Positions 8,197 through 18,454 of a stretch of DNA of 64,000 nt are shown here, one piece after another. Each line of letters starts with the position of its first letter. The first letter of the stretch is position 1. The stretch is taken from NCBI RefSeq assembly GCF_004519305.1, contig NZ_SOZA01000004.1, positions 124,001 to 188,000 on the forward strand, read 5' to 3'. Source of the stretch: Pseudomonas sp. RIT623 (GTDB lineage Bacteria > Pseudomonadota > Gammaproteobacteria > Pseudomonadales > Pseudomonadaceae). The notes beneath the pieces were generated by a model, which saw only the letters and a list, made by a program, of their open reading frames with translations, was not told where the DNA came from and made no database searches. The translations under genes were made by a program, and so were the position numbers.

Positions 8197-11100
8197 TCAA
8201 ACGTTCTGCCGCTCACCCTTCGGATCGAAGAACACCGAAGACACGATCTCGGCCTCGATCACGCTGCCATCGGCCTGCGGCGAATACACCCGCTCGCCCA
8301 TGCGCTTGAGGCCGCCCTTGACCACGCCCATGGCGAACGAATAGCCCAGGGAGTTGGCCGCATAGCTGGAGGTGACGTGGCCAACCATGTCCATCGGGAT
8401 CGGCTGCTTGGGGTCGAATACCAGCTGCGCCCCCTCCGGCAGCCAGACGTTCGGGTCTACTGGCTTCAACCCCACCAGCTGCTTGCGGTTCTCGCGGGTG
8501 GTGTCCTCGCGGTTCATGCCGCGCAGGCCGATCCACGAGAAGGCCTTGTTGCGGCCCACGCACCAGCTCATGTTGAGGTCGTCCGGGGTCATCGAGCCGT
8601 CGGTGTCCTGGCCGACGATGATGAAGCCCTTCTCGGCGCGCAGCACGTGCATGGTCTCGGTGCCGTACGGGGTCAGGTTGTACTTTTTACCCGCCTCGAC
8701 GATCTGCTCCAGCACGCCCATGGCGTAGTTGGCCTGCACGTTGATCTCGTACGACAGCTCGCCGGTGAACGAGATGCGGAACACTCGCGCCGGCACGCCG
8801 CCGACCATGCCTTCCTTCCAGCTCATGAACGGGAAGCCGTCCTTGTCCAGGTCGATATCGCTGATCTCAGCCAACAGCTTGCGGCTGTTGGGGCCGGACA
8901 GGGTCATGGTCGCCCAGTGGTCGGTGACCGAGGTGAAGTACACCTTCATTTCCGGCCATTCGGTCTGGTGGTACAGCTCCAGCCATTGCAGCACGCGGGC
9001 GGCGCCGCCGGTGGTGGTGGTCATGATGAAGTGGTTGTCGCCGACGCAGGCGGTGACGCCGTCGTCGAAGACCATGCCGTCTTCCTTGCACATCAGGCCG
9101 TAGCGGGCCTTGCCCACGTCGAGCTTGGTCCAGGCGTTGCTGTAGATGCGGTTGAGGAACTCGCGGGCGTCCGGGCCCTGGATATCGATCTTGCCCAGAG
9201 TGGAGGCGTCCAGCAGGCCGACGCTGTCACGCACGGCCTTGCATTCGCGGGCCACGGCGCTGTGGATGTCTTCGCCGGGCTTGGGGAAGTACCACGGGCG
9301 CTTCCATTGGCCGACGTCCTCGAACTCGGCGCCGTTCTTGACGTGCCAGGCATGCAGGGCGGTGAAGCGCACCGGCTCGAACAGGTGGCCGCAGTGCCGG
9401 CCGGCTACCGCGCCGAAGGTCACCGGCGTGTAGTTGGGACGGAACATGGTGGTGCCCATTTCCGGGATGCCAATGCCCAGCGAACGGGCGGCGATGGCCA
9501 GGCCGTTGATGTTGCCCAGCTTGCCCTGGTCGGTGCCGAAGCCCAGCGCGGTGTAGCGCTTGACGTGCTCGACCGATTCGAAGCCTTCGCGGGTGGCCAG
9601 CTCGATGGCGGCGGCGGTGACGTCGTTCTGCTGGTCGACGAACTGCTTCGGCGCACGGGCGGTGCCTTTGTCGTGGGGCACCTGGAACAGCGCCACGGTG
9701 GCCTCTTCCTTGCGGGCCAAGGTTTTCGGCACGGTGCCGATGCTGGCCTTGAAACCGGCTTCGGTGGCAGCGCGCACGCCACCTTCGAAGCCGTCGGCGA
9801 TCACATCGCCCAGGGCATAGACGCCATTCACGCCACCGACGCACACGCGCTTCTGCGGGGCATCGCCGGGCACGAAGCCAAGGATGTCCTCACGCCACAC
9901 CGGGCGACCGCCCAGGTGCGAAGCCAGGTGCACCACCGGGCTGTAGCCGCCGGAGGTGGCGATCAGGTCGCAGTCGAGGGTTTCACCAGGGCTGGTGACC
10001 TTGTGCGCCTGCACATCGATGGCGGCCACGCGGGCGCCGGTGACGTGCTTGCTGCCCTTGGCCTCGATCACGGCGCTGGAGGTGAGGATGCGGATGCCCT
10101 TGGCGCGGGCTTCCTCGACCAGCGAACCGCGTGGGTTGTGGCGCGCATCGGCGATGGCGACCACCTGCAGGCCGGCGTCGTGCCAGTCCAGCGCGGCGCG
10201 GTAGGCATGGTCGTTGTTGGTCGACAGCACCAGCTTGCGGCCCGGGGCGACGCCATAACGGCGCACGTAAGTGGACACGGCGCCGGCCAGCATGTTGCCC
10301 GGCAGGTCGTTGTTGCCGTACACCAGCGGACGCTCATGGGCGCCAGCCGCCAGCACCACGCGGTTGGCGCGCACGCGGTGCACGCGCTGACGCACCTGGC
10401 CGATCGGGGCGCGGTCGCCGAGGTGATCGGTGAGCCGTTCATGGATGGTCAGGAAGTTGTGGTCGTGGTAGCCATTGACCGTGCTGCGCGGCAGCAGGGT
10501 AACTTCCGGCAGGCTTTCCAGCTCGGCCACAACCGCATTGACCCAATCGGCGGCCGGTTTGCCGTCGAGGGTTTCGCGGCTGTCGAGCAAGGTGCCGCCG
10601 AACTCTTCCTGCTCGTCCGCCAGGATCACCCTGGCACCGCTACGCGCGGCAGCCAGAGCGGCGGCCAGGCCGGCGGGGCCGGCGCCGACGATCAGCACGT
10701 CGCAGTGCTGGTTCATGTAGTCGTAGCTGTCCGGGTCATTCTGCAGCGGCGCACGGCCCAGGCCCGCCGCCTTGCGGATGTACTTCTCGTAGGTCATCCA
10801 GAACGACTTGGGGTACATGAAGGTCTTGTAGTAGAACCCGGGCGGCATCATGCTGCCGCCGACCTTGCCGATGATGCCCATCATGTCGTTGTTGACGTTC
10901 GGCCAGCCGTTGGTGCTGGTGGCTACCAGGCCTGCGTACAGCGCCTGCTGGGTGGCGCGCACGTTGGGGATCTGGGTGGCTTCGCTGGCGCCGATCTGCA
11001 GGATCGCATTCGGTTCTTCGGTACCGGCGGCGATGATCCCGCGCGGGCGCGAATACTTGAAGCTGCGCCCGACGATATCCACGCCGTTGGCCAGCAGCGC

Positions 11101-11214
11101 GGCGGCCAGGGTGTCGCCGGCATAGCCCTGGTAGGTCTTGCCGTTGAAGGTGAAGTTCAGCACCTTGCTGCGGTCGATACGGCCGCCGCTGGCGAGGCGA
11201 TAGGTCTGGCTCAT
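8197..11214 (-). CDS. soxA: Sarcosine oxidase alpha subunit
   Basis: 1005-residue alpha subunit. The N-terminal part (about 1-100) has the fold seen in heterotetrameric SoxA, followed by an NAD/FAD Rossmann motif GAGPAG at 177-182. A C-terminal aminomethyltransferase (GcvT) domain (about 600-1000) binds THF and accepts the methylene group. The gene overlaps soxD by four bases (ATGA), so the two are coupled. The length matches known SoxA proteins. Confidence 0.96.
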   Translation of the reverse strand: MSQTYRLASGGRIDRSKVLNFTFNGKTYQGYAGDTLAAALLANGVDIVGRSFKYSRPRGIIAAGTEEPNAILQIGASEATQIPNVRATQQALYAGLVATSTNGWPNVNNDMMGIIGKVGGSMMPPGFYYKTFMYPKSFWMTYEKYIRKAAGLGRAPLQNDPDSYDYMNQHCDVLIVGAGPAGLAAALAAARSGARVILADEQEEFGGTLLDSRETLDGKPAADWVNAVVAELESLPEVTLLPRSTVNGYHDHNFLTIHERLTDHLGDRAPIGQVRQRVHRVRANRVVLAAGAHERPLVYGNNDLPGNMLAGAVSTYVRRYGVAPGRKLVLSTNNDHAYRAALDWHDAGLQVVAIADARHNPRGSLVEEARAKGIRILTSSAVIEAKGSKHVTGARVAAIDVQAHKVTSPGETLDCDLIATSGGYSPVVHLASHLGGRPVWREDILGFVPGDAPQKRVCVGGVNGVYALGDVIADGFEGGVRAATEAGFKASIGTVPKTLARKEEATVALFQVPHDKGTARAPKQFVDQQNDVTAAAIELATREGFESVEHVKRYTALGFGTDQGKLGNINGLAIAARSLGIGIPEMGTTMFRPNYTPVTFGAVAGRHCGHLFEPVRFTALHAWHVKNGAEFEDVGQWKRPWYFPKPGEDIHSAVARECKAVRDSVGLLDASTLGKIDIQGPDAREFLNRIYSNAWTKLDVGKARYGLMCKEDGMVFDDGVTACVGDNHFIMTTTTGGAARVLQWLELYHQTEWPEMKVYFTSVTDHWATMTLSGPNSRKLLAEISDIDLDKDGFPFMSWKEGMVGGVPARVFRISFTGELSYEINVQANYAMGVLEQIVEAGKKYNLTPYGTETMHVLRAEKGFIIVGQDTDGSMTPDDLNMSWCVGRNKAFSWIGLRGMNREDTTRENRKQLVGLKPVDPNVWLPEGAQLVFDPKQPIPMDMVGHVTSSYAANSLGYSFAMGVVKGGLKRMGERVYSPQADGSVIEAEIVSSVFFDPKGERQNV

Positions 11215-11546
11215 ACTTTTTCCCCTTGGCCCTTGGCGGTCGCTGGCGCGCTGCTCTGTTTCGAGGTGGCGGTGACCTGCGGCTTCTCGCCGATCTTGTA
11301 GGTTTCCAGCACCTCGTAGGTCACCGTGTCACGGGTGACGTTGAAGTACTGGCGGCAGCCGGCGACGTGGTCCCACAGCTCGTGGTGGATACCGCGCGGG
11401 TTGTCGCGGAAGAACATATAGGTGCCCCACTCCTCGTCGGAGCAGGCGTTCGGGTCCAGCGGGCGGGCGATATGGGCCTGGCCGGACGCGTGGAATTCTT
11501 CCTCGGAGCGCAGCTCGCCGCAGTGGGGACAGAAGATTTGCAACAT
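11211..11546 (-). CDS. soxD: Sarcosine oxidase delta subunit
   Basis: 111-residue delta subunit. An N-terminal zinc site is visible as Cys6-x2-Cys9 with downstream histidines (FHASGQAH). The subunit stabilises the alpha-beta-gamma-delta complex. It lies 16 bases after soxB and overlaps soxA by ATGA, as in known soxBDAG operons. Confidence 0.95.
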   Translation of the reverse strand: MLQIFCPHCGELRSEEEFHASGQAHIARPLDPNACSDEEWGTYMFFRDNPRGIHHELWDHVAGCRQYFNVTRDTVTYEVLETYKIGEKPQVTATSKQSSAPATAKGQGEKV

Positions 11547-11562
11547 GACGGTTGTCTCCGGG

Positions 11563-12813
11563 TCAGTGGGCGACGGCAGCGGCGCCGTGTTCGTCGATCA
11601 GCGCACCGTTGTAGAAACGGTCGATGGAGAAAGGCGCGGCCAGCGGGTGCATCTCGCCCTTGGCCAGGCTCGCGGCGAACACGTTGCCCGAGCCTGGGGT
11701 GGCCTTGAAGCCGCCGGTGCCCCAGCCGCAGTTGAAGAACATGTTCTTCACCGGGGTCTTGGAGATGATCGGGCAGGCGTCGGGGGTGGTGTCGACGATG
11801 CCGCCCCATTGGCGGTTCATGCGCACCCGGGAGAGGATCGGGAACATCTCGACGATCGCCTGCAAGGTGTGTTCGATGATCGGGTAGGAGCCGCGCTGGC
11901 CGTAGCCGACCCAGCCGTCGATACCGGCGCCGATCACCAGGTCGCCCTTGTCGGACTGGCTGATGTAGCCGTGCACGGCGTTGGACATGATCACGCTGTC
12001 GATGATCGGTTTGATCGGCTCCGACACCAAGGCTTGCAAGGGGTGCGACTCCAGCGGCAGGCGGAAGCCAGCCAGCTTGGCCATGTGTCCGGAGTTGCCG
12101 GCAGTGACCACGCCGACGCGCTTGGCGCCGATGAAGCCCTTGTTGGTCTCCACGCCGATCACGGCGCCGTTCTCTTTACGGAAACCGATCACTTCGGTCT
12201 GCTGGATCAGGTCCACGCCCAAGGCGTCGGCGGCGCGGGCGAAGCCCCAGGCCACGGCATCGTGGCGGGCCACGCCGCCACGCCGTTGCACGGTGGCGCC
12301 AAGGATCGGGTAGCGGGTGTTCTTCGAGCAATCCAGGTACGGGATCTCGGCCGCCACCTGCTCGGTGCGAATCAGCTCGCCGTCCACGCCATTGAGGCGG
12401 TTGGCGTTGACCCGGCGCTCGGAGTCGCGGATGTCCTGCAGGGTGTGGCACAGGTTGTAGACGCCGCGCTGGGAGAACATCACGTTGTAGTTGATGTCCT
12501 GCGAGAGGCCTTCCCACAGTTTCATGGCGTGCTCGTACAGATGAGCCGACTCGTCCCACAGGTAGTTGGAACGCACGATGGTGGTGTTGCGGGCGGTGTT
12601 GCCACCGCCCAGGTAGCCCTTCTCGATCACCGCGACGTTGGTGATGCCGTGCTCCTTGGCCAGGTAGTAGGCGGTAGCCAGGCCATGGCCGCCACCGCCG
12701 ACGATGACCACGTCGTAGACCTTCTTCGGCGTTGGCGTGCGCCACATGCGCTGCCAGTTTTCGTGGTGGCTGAGGGAGTGCTTGAAGAGGCCGAAGCCCG
12801 AATAACGTTGCAT
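11563..12813 (-). CDS. soxB: Sarcosine oxidase beta subunit
   Basis: 416-residue beta subunit that oxidises sarcosine. The FAD Rossmann motif is GGGGHG near 39-44, with [17 protein letters not shown] after it. His184 in the VARHDAV motif is the likely site of covalent FMN attachment, by analogy with other tetrameric enzymes. The start [10 protein letters not shown] at 12813 is preferred over an ATG five codons upstream because it matches the family N-terminus. It lies 15 bases after glyA. Confidence 0.95.
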   Translation of the reverse strand: MQRYSGFGLFKHSLSHHENWQRMWRTPTPKKVYDVVIVGGGGHGLATAYYLAKEHGITNVAVIEKGYLGGGNTARNTTIVRSNYLWDESAHLYEHAMKLWEGLSQDINYNVMFSQRGVYNLCHTLQDIRDSERRVNANRLNGVDGELIRTEQVAAEIPYLDCSKNTRYPILGATVQRRGGVARHDAVAWGFARAADALGVDLIQQTEVIGFRKENGAVIGVETNKGFIGAKRVGVVTAGNSGHMAKLAGFRLPLESHPLQALVSEPIKPIIDSVIMSNAVHGYISQSDKGDLVIGAGIDGWVGYGQRGSYPIIEHTLQAIVEMFPILSRVRMNRQWGGIVDTTPDACPIISKTPVKNMFFNCGWGTGGFKATPGSGNVFAASLAKGEMHPLAAPFSIDRFYNGALIDEHGAAAVAH

Positions 12814-12828
12814 GGTGTTCTGCTCCAC

Positions 12829-14082
12829 TCAGCGGTAGACCGGGAAGTCGGCGCACAGCGCGGCGACGTTCTTGGCCACATCGGCCTCGACATCGGCGTC
12901 GCCCAGGTTGTCCAGCACATCGCAGATCCAGCCAGCCAGGGCCACGCACTGGGCGACCTTGAAGCCACGGGTGGTGACGGCCGGGGTGCCGATGCGCAGG
13001 CCCGAGGTGACGAAAGGCGACTGCGGGTCGTTAGGCACGGCGTTCTTGTTGACGGTGATATGGGCGCGGCCCAAGGCGGCGTCGGCGTCCTTGCCGGTCA
13101 GGCCCTGGCGAATCAGGCTGACCAGGAACAGGTGGTTGTCGGTGCCGCCCGACACAACGTCGTAGCCGCGCTCGATGAACACCTGGGCCATGGCCTGGGC
13201 GTTTTCGATCACTTGCTTCTGGTAGCTCTTGAACTCAGGCTCCAGCGCTTCCTTGAAGCACACCGCCTTGGCGGCGATCACGTGCATCAACGGGCCGCCC
13301 TGGGCGCCGGGGAACACCGCGGCGTTGAGCTTCTTCTCGATCTCTTCGTTGGCCTTGGCCAGGATCAGGCCGCCACGTGGACCGCGCAGGGTCTTGTGGG
13401 TGGTGGTGGTGACCACGTCGGCGAATGGGATCGGGTTGGGGTACAGGCCGGCGGCGACCAGGCCGGCGACGTGAGCCATGTCGACGAACAGCAGCGCGCC
13501 GACTTTATCGGCGATCTGGCGGAAACGCGGGAAATCCAGGGTCTTGGAGTAGGCCGAGAAGCCGGCGACGATCATCTTCGGCTTGTGTTCCACGGCCAGG
13601 CGCTCGACTTCGTCGTAGTCGATCAAGCCGGTTGCGGTGTCGATCCCGTATTGAACGGCGTTGTACAGCTTGCCCGAGGACGACACCTTGGCGCCGTGGG
13701 TCAGGTGGCCGCCGTGGGCCAGGCTCATGCCCAGAATGGTGTCGCCGGCCTGCAGCAGGGCCAGGTACACGGCGCCGTTGGCGGAGGAGCCGGAGTGCGG
13801 CTGGACGTTGGCGTAGTCGGCGCCGAACAGCTGCTTGGCGCGCTCGATGGCCAGCGCCTCGACTTTATCCACATGCTCGCAGCCGCCGTAGTAGCGCTTG
13901 CCCGGGTAGCCTTCGGCGTACTTGTTGGTCAGGCCGCTGCCCTGGGCCTGCATCACGCGCTTGCTGGTGTAGTTTTCCGAGGCGATCAGCTCGATATGAT
14001 CTTCCTGGCGTTGCTCTTCGGCATTCATCGCCGCCAGCAGTGCGTCGTCGTAACCCTGGATCTGGTCTTGCTTGCTGAACAT
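12829..14082 (-). CDS. glyA: Serine hydroxymethyltransferase
   Basis: 417-residue PLP enzyme that converts glycine and methylene-THF to serine and THF. The PLP lysine is in [16 protein letters not shown] near residue 229. The start [13 protein letters not shown] at 14082 is the conserved N-terminus; an upstream in-frame ATG would add 26 unconserved residues. It heads the glyA-soxBDAG-purU unit, so its job here is to convert glycine from sarcosine to serine, which feeds SdaB. It is probably one of two glyA copies in the genome. Confidence 0.95.
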   Translation of the reverse strand: MFSKQDQIQGYDDALLAAMNAEEQRQEDHIELIASENYTSKRVMQAQGSGLTNKYAEGYPGKRYYGGCEHVDKVEALAIERAKQLFGADYANVQPHSGSSANGAVYLALLQAGDTILGMSLAHGGHLTHGAKVSSSGKLYNAVQYGIDTATGLIDYDEVERLAVEHKPKMIVAGFSAYSKTLDFPRFRQIADKVGALLFVDMAHVAGLVAAGLYPNPIPFADVVTTTTHKTLRGPRGGLILAKANEEIEKKLNAAVFPGAQGGPLMHVIAAKAVCFKEALEPEFKSYQKQVIENAQAMAQVFIERGYDVVSGGTDNHLFLVSLIRQGLTGKDADAALGRAHITVNKNAVPNDPQSPFVTSGLRIGTPAVTTRGFKVAQCVALAGWICDVLDNLGDADVEADVAKNVAALCADFPVYR

Positions 14083-14374
14083 CGTGTATCTCCCGGCAGC
14101 GATCGTTTCTTGTCTGGTGAGGGTTTTCCCACCCTTTGCAGCGATGGTATGACCGGGCACGGCGGTACAGATGCCTGCGCGCGCCTTGCAATGGCGCGTT
14201 TACGACATTCGCCTCCACGCGTCGCACGGGCCTGTAGGAGCCAGCCTTGCTGGCGAACCGCTTTGACTGCCAGAGCAAGGCTGGCTCCTACCGGTAAGCA
14301 TCGTGGCCTGTATAGGCAACCGCTGAATCGATGGTTTAGAGTGCGTGCCTGCGTCGTAAAAAGGACAGGGCGTC
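14083..14374. other. Divergent intergenic region glyA / ltaE
   Basis: 292 bases between two divergent genes. They hold a degenerate REP pair (14231-14294) and must carry the promoter of the glyA-sox unit and that of ltaE. I could not assign convincing -35/-10 boxes or a regulator site, and saw no glycine-riboswitch-like fold. Confidence 0.5.
14231..14294. repeat. REP pair upstream of ltaE, one half degenerate
   Basis: A standard REP (GTAGGAGCCAGCCTTGCTGG-CGAA) is followed by an inverted copy whose left end is altered (TGCCAGAGCAAGGCTGGCTC instead of TTCGCCAGCAAGGC). Confidence 0.85.
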
Positions 14375-15415
14375 ATGACCAACAACAACCAGCAATTCGC
14401 CAGCGACAATTATTCCGGTATTTGCCCCGAAGCCTGGGCCGCAATGGAAAAAGCCAACCAGGGCCACGAACGCGCCTACGGCGACGACCAGTGGACCGAA
14501 CGCGCCGCCGAATACTTCCGCAAGCTGTTCGAGACCGACTGCGAAGTGTTCTTCGCCTTCAACGGCACCGCCGCCAACTCCCTGGCCCTGGCCTCGCTGT
14601 GCCAGAGCTACCACAGCGTGATCTGCTCCGAGACCGCCCACGTCGAGACCGACGAATGCGGCGCGCCGGAGTTCTTCTCCAACGGCTCCAAGCTGCTGAC
14701 CGCGCCGAGCGTCAACGGCAAGCTCACCCCCGAATCGATCCGCGAAGTGGCGCTCAAGCGCCAGGACATCCACTACCCCAAGCCGCGCGTGGTGACCCTC
14801 ACCCAGGCCACTGAAGTGGGCAGCGTGTACCGCCCCGACGAGCTCAAGGCGATCAGCGCCACCTGCAAGGAGCTGGGCCTGAACCTGCACATGGATGGCG
14901 CGCGCTTCAGCAATGCCTGTGCGTTCCTGGGTTGCAGCCCGGCGGATCTGACCTGGAAAGCGGGCGTCGATGTGCTGTGCTTCGGCGGTACCAAGAACGG
15001 CATGGCGGTGGGCGAGGCGATCCTGTTCTTCAACCGCCAGCTGGCCGAAGACTTCGACTACCGCTGCAAGCAGGCCGGGCAACTGGCGTCGAAGATGCGC
15101 TTCCTTTCGGCGCCGTGGGTCGGGCTGCTGGAAGATGGCGCCTGGTTGCGCCATGGCCAGCATGCCAACCACTGCGCGCAATTGCTGGCGTCGCTGGTGA
15201 GTGACCTGCCGGGAGTGGAGCTGATGTTCCCGGTGGAGGCCAACGGGGTGTTCCTGCAGATGCCGGAGCATGCGCTGGAGGCGCTGCGCAACAAGGGCTG
15301 GCGCTTCTATACCTTCATCGGCAGCGGCGGCGCGCGGTTCATGTGCTCGTGGGATACGGAGCAAGCGCGAGTGCGCGAACTGGCGAAGGATATCCGCGCG
15401 ATCTTCGGCGCCTGA
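14375..15415 (+). CDS. ltaE: Low-specificity L-threonine aldolase
   Basis: 346-residue PLP-dependent aldolase that cleaves threonine and allo-threonine to glycine and acetaldehyde. The N-terminal FASDNYSGICPEAW and the PLP-lysine region DVLCFGGTKNGMAVGEA (Lys near residue 207) match the family, as does the HMDGARFSNA segment. It is divergent from glyA, which keeps the glycine theme of the region. The length is typical. Confidence 0.94.
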   Translation: MTNNNQQFASDNYSGICPEAWAAMEKANQGHERAYGDDQWTERAAEYFRKLFETDCEVFFAFNGTAANSLALASLCQSYHSVICSETAHVETDECGAPEFFSNGSKLLTAPSVNGKLTPESIREVALKRQDIHYPKPRVVTLTQATEVGSVYRPDELKAISATCKELGLNLHMDGARFSNACAFLGCSPADLTWKAGVDVLCFGGTKNGMAVGEAILFFNRQLAEDFDYRCKQAGQLASKMRFLSAPWVGLLEDGAWLRHGQHANHCAQLLASLVSDLPGVELMFPVEANGVFLQMPEHALEALRNKGWRFYTFIGSGGARFMCSWDTEQARVRELAKDIRAIFGA

Positions 15416-15424
15416 CCGATGGCA

Positions 15425-15478
15425 TTCGCCGGCAAGCCGCTCCTACGGGACCCTTGTAGGAGCCGGCTTGCCGGCGAA
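15425..15478. repeat. REP pair between ltaE and the chemoreceptor gene
   Basis: Two inverted REP units about 10 bases apart fill the gap between two converging genes and may serve both as a transcript end. The left copy lacks one base triplet of the core. Confidence 0.85.
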
Positions 15479-15483
15479 GCGAT

Positions 15484-17421
15484 CTAGAGCCTGAACCCAC
15501 CCATCTGCCGCGCCAGGTCATCGGCCAAACCACGCAGCGCCTGGCACTCCTCGCGGCAATCCTGCACCTCGGCGGCCGTCTGCCGCGCCAGGTCGGAAAT
15601 GCCCTGGACCGTCCGGTTGATCTCCTCGGTCACCGCCGACTGCTCCTCGGTGGCCGTGGCCACCTGCTCGTTCATGCCGCTGATGCGCTCGACCTGATCG
15701 GTGATCGCACCGAGCGACGTACCGGTACGCTGACTCGACTCGACCCCGCTGCCCGTTGCTTCGCGCCCGGCCTGCATCGAAGCCACCGCCATGCCGGCGC
15801 CGTGCTTGAGACGCTGGATCATCTGTTGCACTTCGTCGGTGGACACCTGGGTGCGTCGCGCCAAGGTGCGTACTTCATCGGCGACAACCGCGAAGCCCCG
15901 GCCCATCTCACCGGCCCGCGCTGCCTCGATGGCGGCGTTGAGCGCCAGCAGGTTGGTCTGCTCGGAGATGCTGCGGATCACCGCCAGCACTTCATCGATC
16001 GAGGCAACCTCGTCGGCCAGCTGGGTCACGGCCTCGGCGGCGCGCCCAATCTCCCCGGACATGCCCTCGATGTTGTGGATGGAGCGGCGCACCACCTCCC
16101 GCGCCTGCAGCGCCTCATCCCGCGCCGATTGCGAGGCGTGGGCGGCGGAGCCGGCGTTCTGGGCGATATCCTGCACGGTCAGGCCCATCTCGTGCACGGC
16201 GGTGGCGACCATCTCGGTCATTTCCTGCTGGCGGCCCGAGCGCTCGGCGGTGTTGTCCACCACCTGGGTCACCTGTTCCACCGATTGGTGCAGGCGTTCG
16301 GTGGTGCGCAGCACCTCGCCGATCAGACCGCGCTGGCTGTCGAGAAAACGGTTGAAGCCCCGGGCCAGATCGCCCAGTTCGTCCTGGCGCGCATCGTCCA
16401 GACGGTGGCTGAGGTCGCCCGCACCACTACCGATCTGCACCAGCGCCGCCGTGACCTGGCGGATCGGCCGCACCAACCCGCGCGCCAGCAGCACCACCAG
16501 CAACAACGAGATCAGCGCCACGCCGCCGCCAATCAGGCAGGTCTGCCAGATGGCCTGGCGCGCCTGGGCGTAGATTTCGGCTTCCGGCACTTCGGCCACC
16601 AGCGTCCAGTTCAGGTCACGCAAGGGCAAGCCCAACGCCAGGTAGTCCTCACCATCACGTTGGAAACGGCTGCTGCGCAGGCCCTCGCCGCCCACCAGCA
16701 CAGCCTTCGCCGCCTCGACGTCCAGTTGCTCGGCAAGTTGACGCTTACCACTGAACTGCTGGTCGGGATGGACCTGGATCAGCCCGTCGTTGCGCACCAG
16801 GAACACCTTGCCGTGCTCGCCGAAGCTGAAGTCGTGGATCAGCTTGGACAGTTCGGTCATGCGCAGGCCCATGCCTGCCACGCCCACCAGCTGGCCGGCC
16901 TTTTCCACGCGATAGTCGATGAACAGCGCCAGCTCCCCCGTGGAGCCATCGATGTCGATGTTCAACATGCGGTCGGCGCCGCTGTCGATGTAGCCGTAGA
17001 ACCAGTTGTCCTTGGGGTTGGCACGGCTGAGGGTGCGGTCCAGGCCTTTTTCGTTGTAGTAGTTGCCGCTCACCGTAGAGGCGAACAGGGTGGTAAAGGC
17101 GTGGTTGCGCTGCTTGGCGGCGTCGAGGTACTCGATGAACGCCGGCAGCGCGGCGGAATCTTCACCGGCAGCCAGCCAGTCGCGCAGCAGGGTGTTGCCG
17201 GCGATGTCCGCGGCTGCCACCAACGGGCGGCCAAGCATGCGCTCGATATCGTTGCGGATGGCTTCGATGCTGGCCGGCAGCGCCGTGTCGACCAGGTAGC
17301 GCTCGGTGAGGCGGTTGAGCGCCACCGTGTAGATCGCCACCACCACCAGGATGCTCGCCAGCAGGGCTGCGCCCATGCTCGCGATCAATTGCCACTGGAT
17401 GCTTCGCCGCCAGATGCGCAT
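15484..17421 (-). CDS. Methyl-accepting chemotaxis protein with double Cache domain, McpH-like
   Basis: 645-residue chemoreceptor. TM1 is at about 12-33, a periplasmic dCache domain spans about 40-280, TM2 about 285-310, then HAMP and a cytoplasmic signalling domain with the hairpin tip [19 protein letters not shown]. The start [10 protein letters not shown] at 17421 is chosen because the longer frame runs through a REP palindrome. Position next to ltaE-glyA-sox matches the P. putida purine chemoreceptor McpH (recalled synteny), but ligand specificity cannot be proved here. Periplasmic [14 protein letters not shown] is the likely ligand-pocket strand. Confidence 0.88.
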   Translation of the reverse strand: MRIWRRSIQWQLIASMGAALLASILVVVAIYTVALNRLTERYLVDTALPASIEAIRNDIERMLGRPLVAAADIAGNTLLRDWLAAGEDSAALPAFIEYLDAAKQRNHAFTTLFASTVSGNYYNEKGLDRTLSRANPKDNWFYGYIDSGADRMLNIDIDGSTGELALFIDYRVEKAGQLVGVAGMGLRMTELSKLIHDFSFGEHGKVFLVRNDGLIQVHPDQQFSGKRQLAEQLDVEAAKAVLVGGEGLRSSRFQRDGEDYLALGLPLRDLNWTLVAEVPEAEIYAQARQAIWQTCLIGGGVALISLLLVVLLARGLVRPIRQVTAALVQIGSGAGDLSHRLDDARQDELGDLARGFNRFLDSQRGLIGEVLRTTERLHQSVEQVTQVVDNTAERSGRQQEMTEMVATAVHEMGLTVQDIAQNAGSAAHASQSARDEALQAREVVRRSIHNIEGMSGEIGRAAEAVTQLADEVASIDEVLAVIRSISEQTNLLALNAAIEAARAGEMGRGFAVVADEVRTLARRTQVSTDEVQQMIQRLKHGAGMAVASMQAGREATGSGVESSQRTGTSLGAITDQVERISGMNEQVATATEEQSAVTEEINRTVQGISDLARQTAAEVQDCREECQALRGLADDLARQMGGFRL

Positions 17422-17542
17422 ATGCCACTCCCCGATAATTATTGTTTTTCGGGAAGTGTATACACTTAAGTATCCAGTTGTTCCAGTGATCCGCGACAAG
17501 GCCTGGCACGCATAGCGCTCCAGCGGGCAGGCCGAAAACAGC

Positions 17543-17626
17543 GTAGGAGCCGGCTTGCCGGCGAACACCGGCGCGGCCGGTGCCATCCAGCACGGTGCCT
17601 GATTCGCCAGCAAGGCTGGCTCCTAT
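17543..17626. repeat. REP pair between chemoreceptor and zapA-like gene
   Basis: Two inverted REP units flank a small GC-rich hairpin (ACCGGCGCGGCCGGT). The element follows the zapA-like gene and precedes the chemoreceptor on the same strand. Confidence 0.88.
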
Positions 17627-17648
17627 GGTTTAGCCGCGCGCAGGCGCG

Positions 17649-17951
17649 TCAGACGTCGGAGACGGCCTTGCTGATGGCATCGACCGTGGCGTCGATCTGC
17701 GCCTGGGTGCGCTCGAGGGTCTGGGCGTGCTCGCGCTGCAGTTCGATCTGCTTGGAGCACAGGTTCAGGGCCGCCAGCACCAGCAGCTTGTCGCCGATCA
17801 GGGTCGGGTAGTTGCGCTTGGTTTCGGCCAGGGCGACGTTGAGCATGCGCACGGCCTGGGAGAGCGTTTCCTCCTGGCCTTCAGGCGCCTTGAGCGAATA
17901 GTCGTTGCCCAGGATCGACACGACGTTGACCGGCTGCGCTTGCAGTCTCAT
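17649..17951 (-). CDS. ZapA-like cell division protein
   Basis: 100-residue ZapA family protein. The N-terminal beta strands carry VNVVSILGNDYSLKAPEGQ and the family hallmark is DKLLVLAALNLCSKQI at about 57-72. A C-terminal helix likely dimerises. ZapA binds and bundles FtsZ at the division ring. Its start overlaps the upstream small gene by four bases (ATGA). In pseudomonads the usual zapA lies beside ssrS (6S RNA) and ygfA; neither is seen here, so this may be a second, divergent paralogue. That inference needs the full genome. Confidence 0.75.
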   Translation of the reverse strand: MRLQAQPVNVVSILGNDYSLKAPEGQEETLSQAVRMLNVALAETKRNYPTLIGDKLLVLAALNLCSKQIELQREHAQTLERTQAQIDATVDAISKAVSDV

Positions 17952-18178
17952 GCGTTCACGACACCCGCGCTGGCGCGCTCGACCAGGGCCTGGATGCGGG
18001 CGGCGGTGGCGCCGTGCTTCTCTTCCTGTTCCATCAGGGACAACTGCAGGCTGTCGTTCTCTTCCTTGGCCTGGGCCAATTCCTGGCTGAGGCTGGTGTT
18101 CTGTTCGCTCAGCTGGGCGTTTTTATGCATCAGGTCGCTGACCAGTTGCTCGAGTTGATTCAGGGAAGTTTCCAACAT
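17948..18178 (-). CDS. Small coiled-coil protein, TIGR02449/ZapB-like
   Basis: 76-residue protein that is almost entirely a heptad-repeat coiled coil (LNQLEQLVSDLMHKNAQLSE and onward, about 4-60). Pairs of such a TIGR02449-type protein with ZapA are common in gammaproteobacteria, and the gene is coupled to the zapA-like gene by an ATGA overlap. A ZapB-like scaffold role at the divisome is inferred from this pairing and from structure only. Confidence 0.7.
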   Translation of the reverse strand: MLETSLNQLEQLVSDLMHKNAQLSEQNTSLSQELAQAKEENDSLQLSLMEQEEKHGATAARIQALVERASAGVVNA

Positions 18179-18454
18179 GCGTCTATCTCGGGTTGTTGCA
18201 GAGGGCGCACACGATAAGGAAAAACCTGCGCCCCCGCCATTAAATATAGGATTCAGGAAGTGTTTACCCGGTCAGGTTGACAGGCCAACCCCTGCCTTGT
18301 TCCGACCTGGATCAACCGCTGGTCAGGAAAATAGATAGCTGGCTCACAGTTTCATCATTTCGGCCTCAAGACTCGGCGGTCACGACCGATAGCTCGGCAG
18401 GTCACTCTTCGTCGCATGGATCGCGGCACCTCATCTGCCTTGGAAACCGCCTCC

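Noticed and set aside
13865..13873. DnaA box TTATCCACA inside glyA
   Set aside because: A single isolated copy in coding sequence is not evidence of function; it was not grouped with the 28-kb cluster.
14083..14374. Glycine riboswitch upstream of glyA
   Set aside because: No tandem aptamer-like core was recognisable in the leader; the only strong structure is a REP pair.
17422..17613. N-terminal extension of the dCache chemoreceptor
   Set aside because: It runs through a REP palindrome, encodes no conserved residues and lies before a normal N-terminal membrane helix, so the start at 17421 was used.
17543..17648. 6S RNA (ssrS) expected downstream of zapA
   Set aside because: The stretch holds only a REP pair and spacer, with no long 6S-like hairpin.
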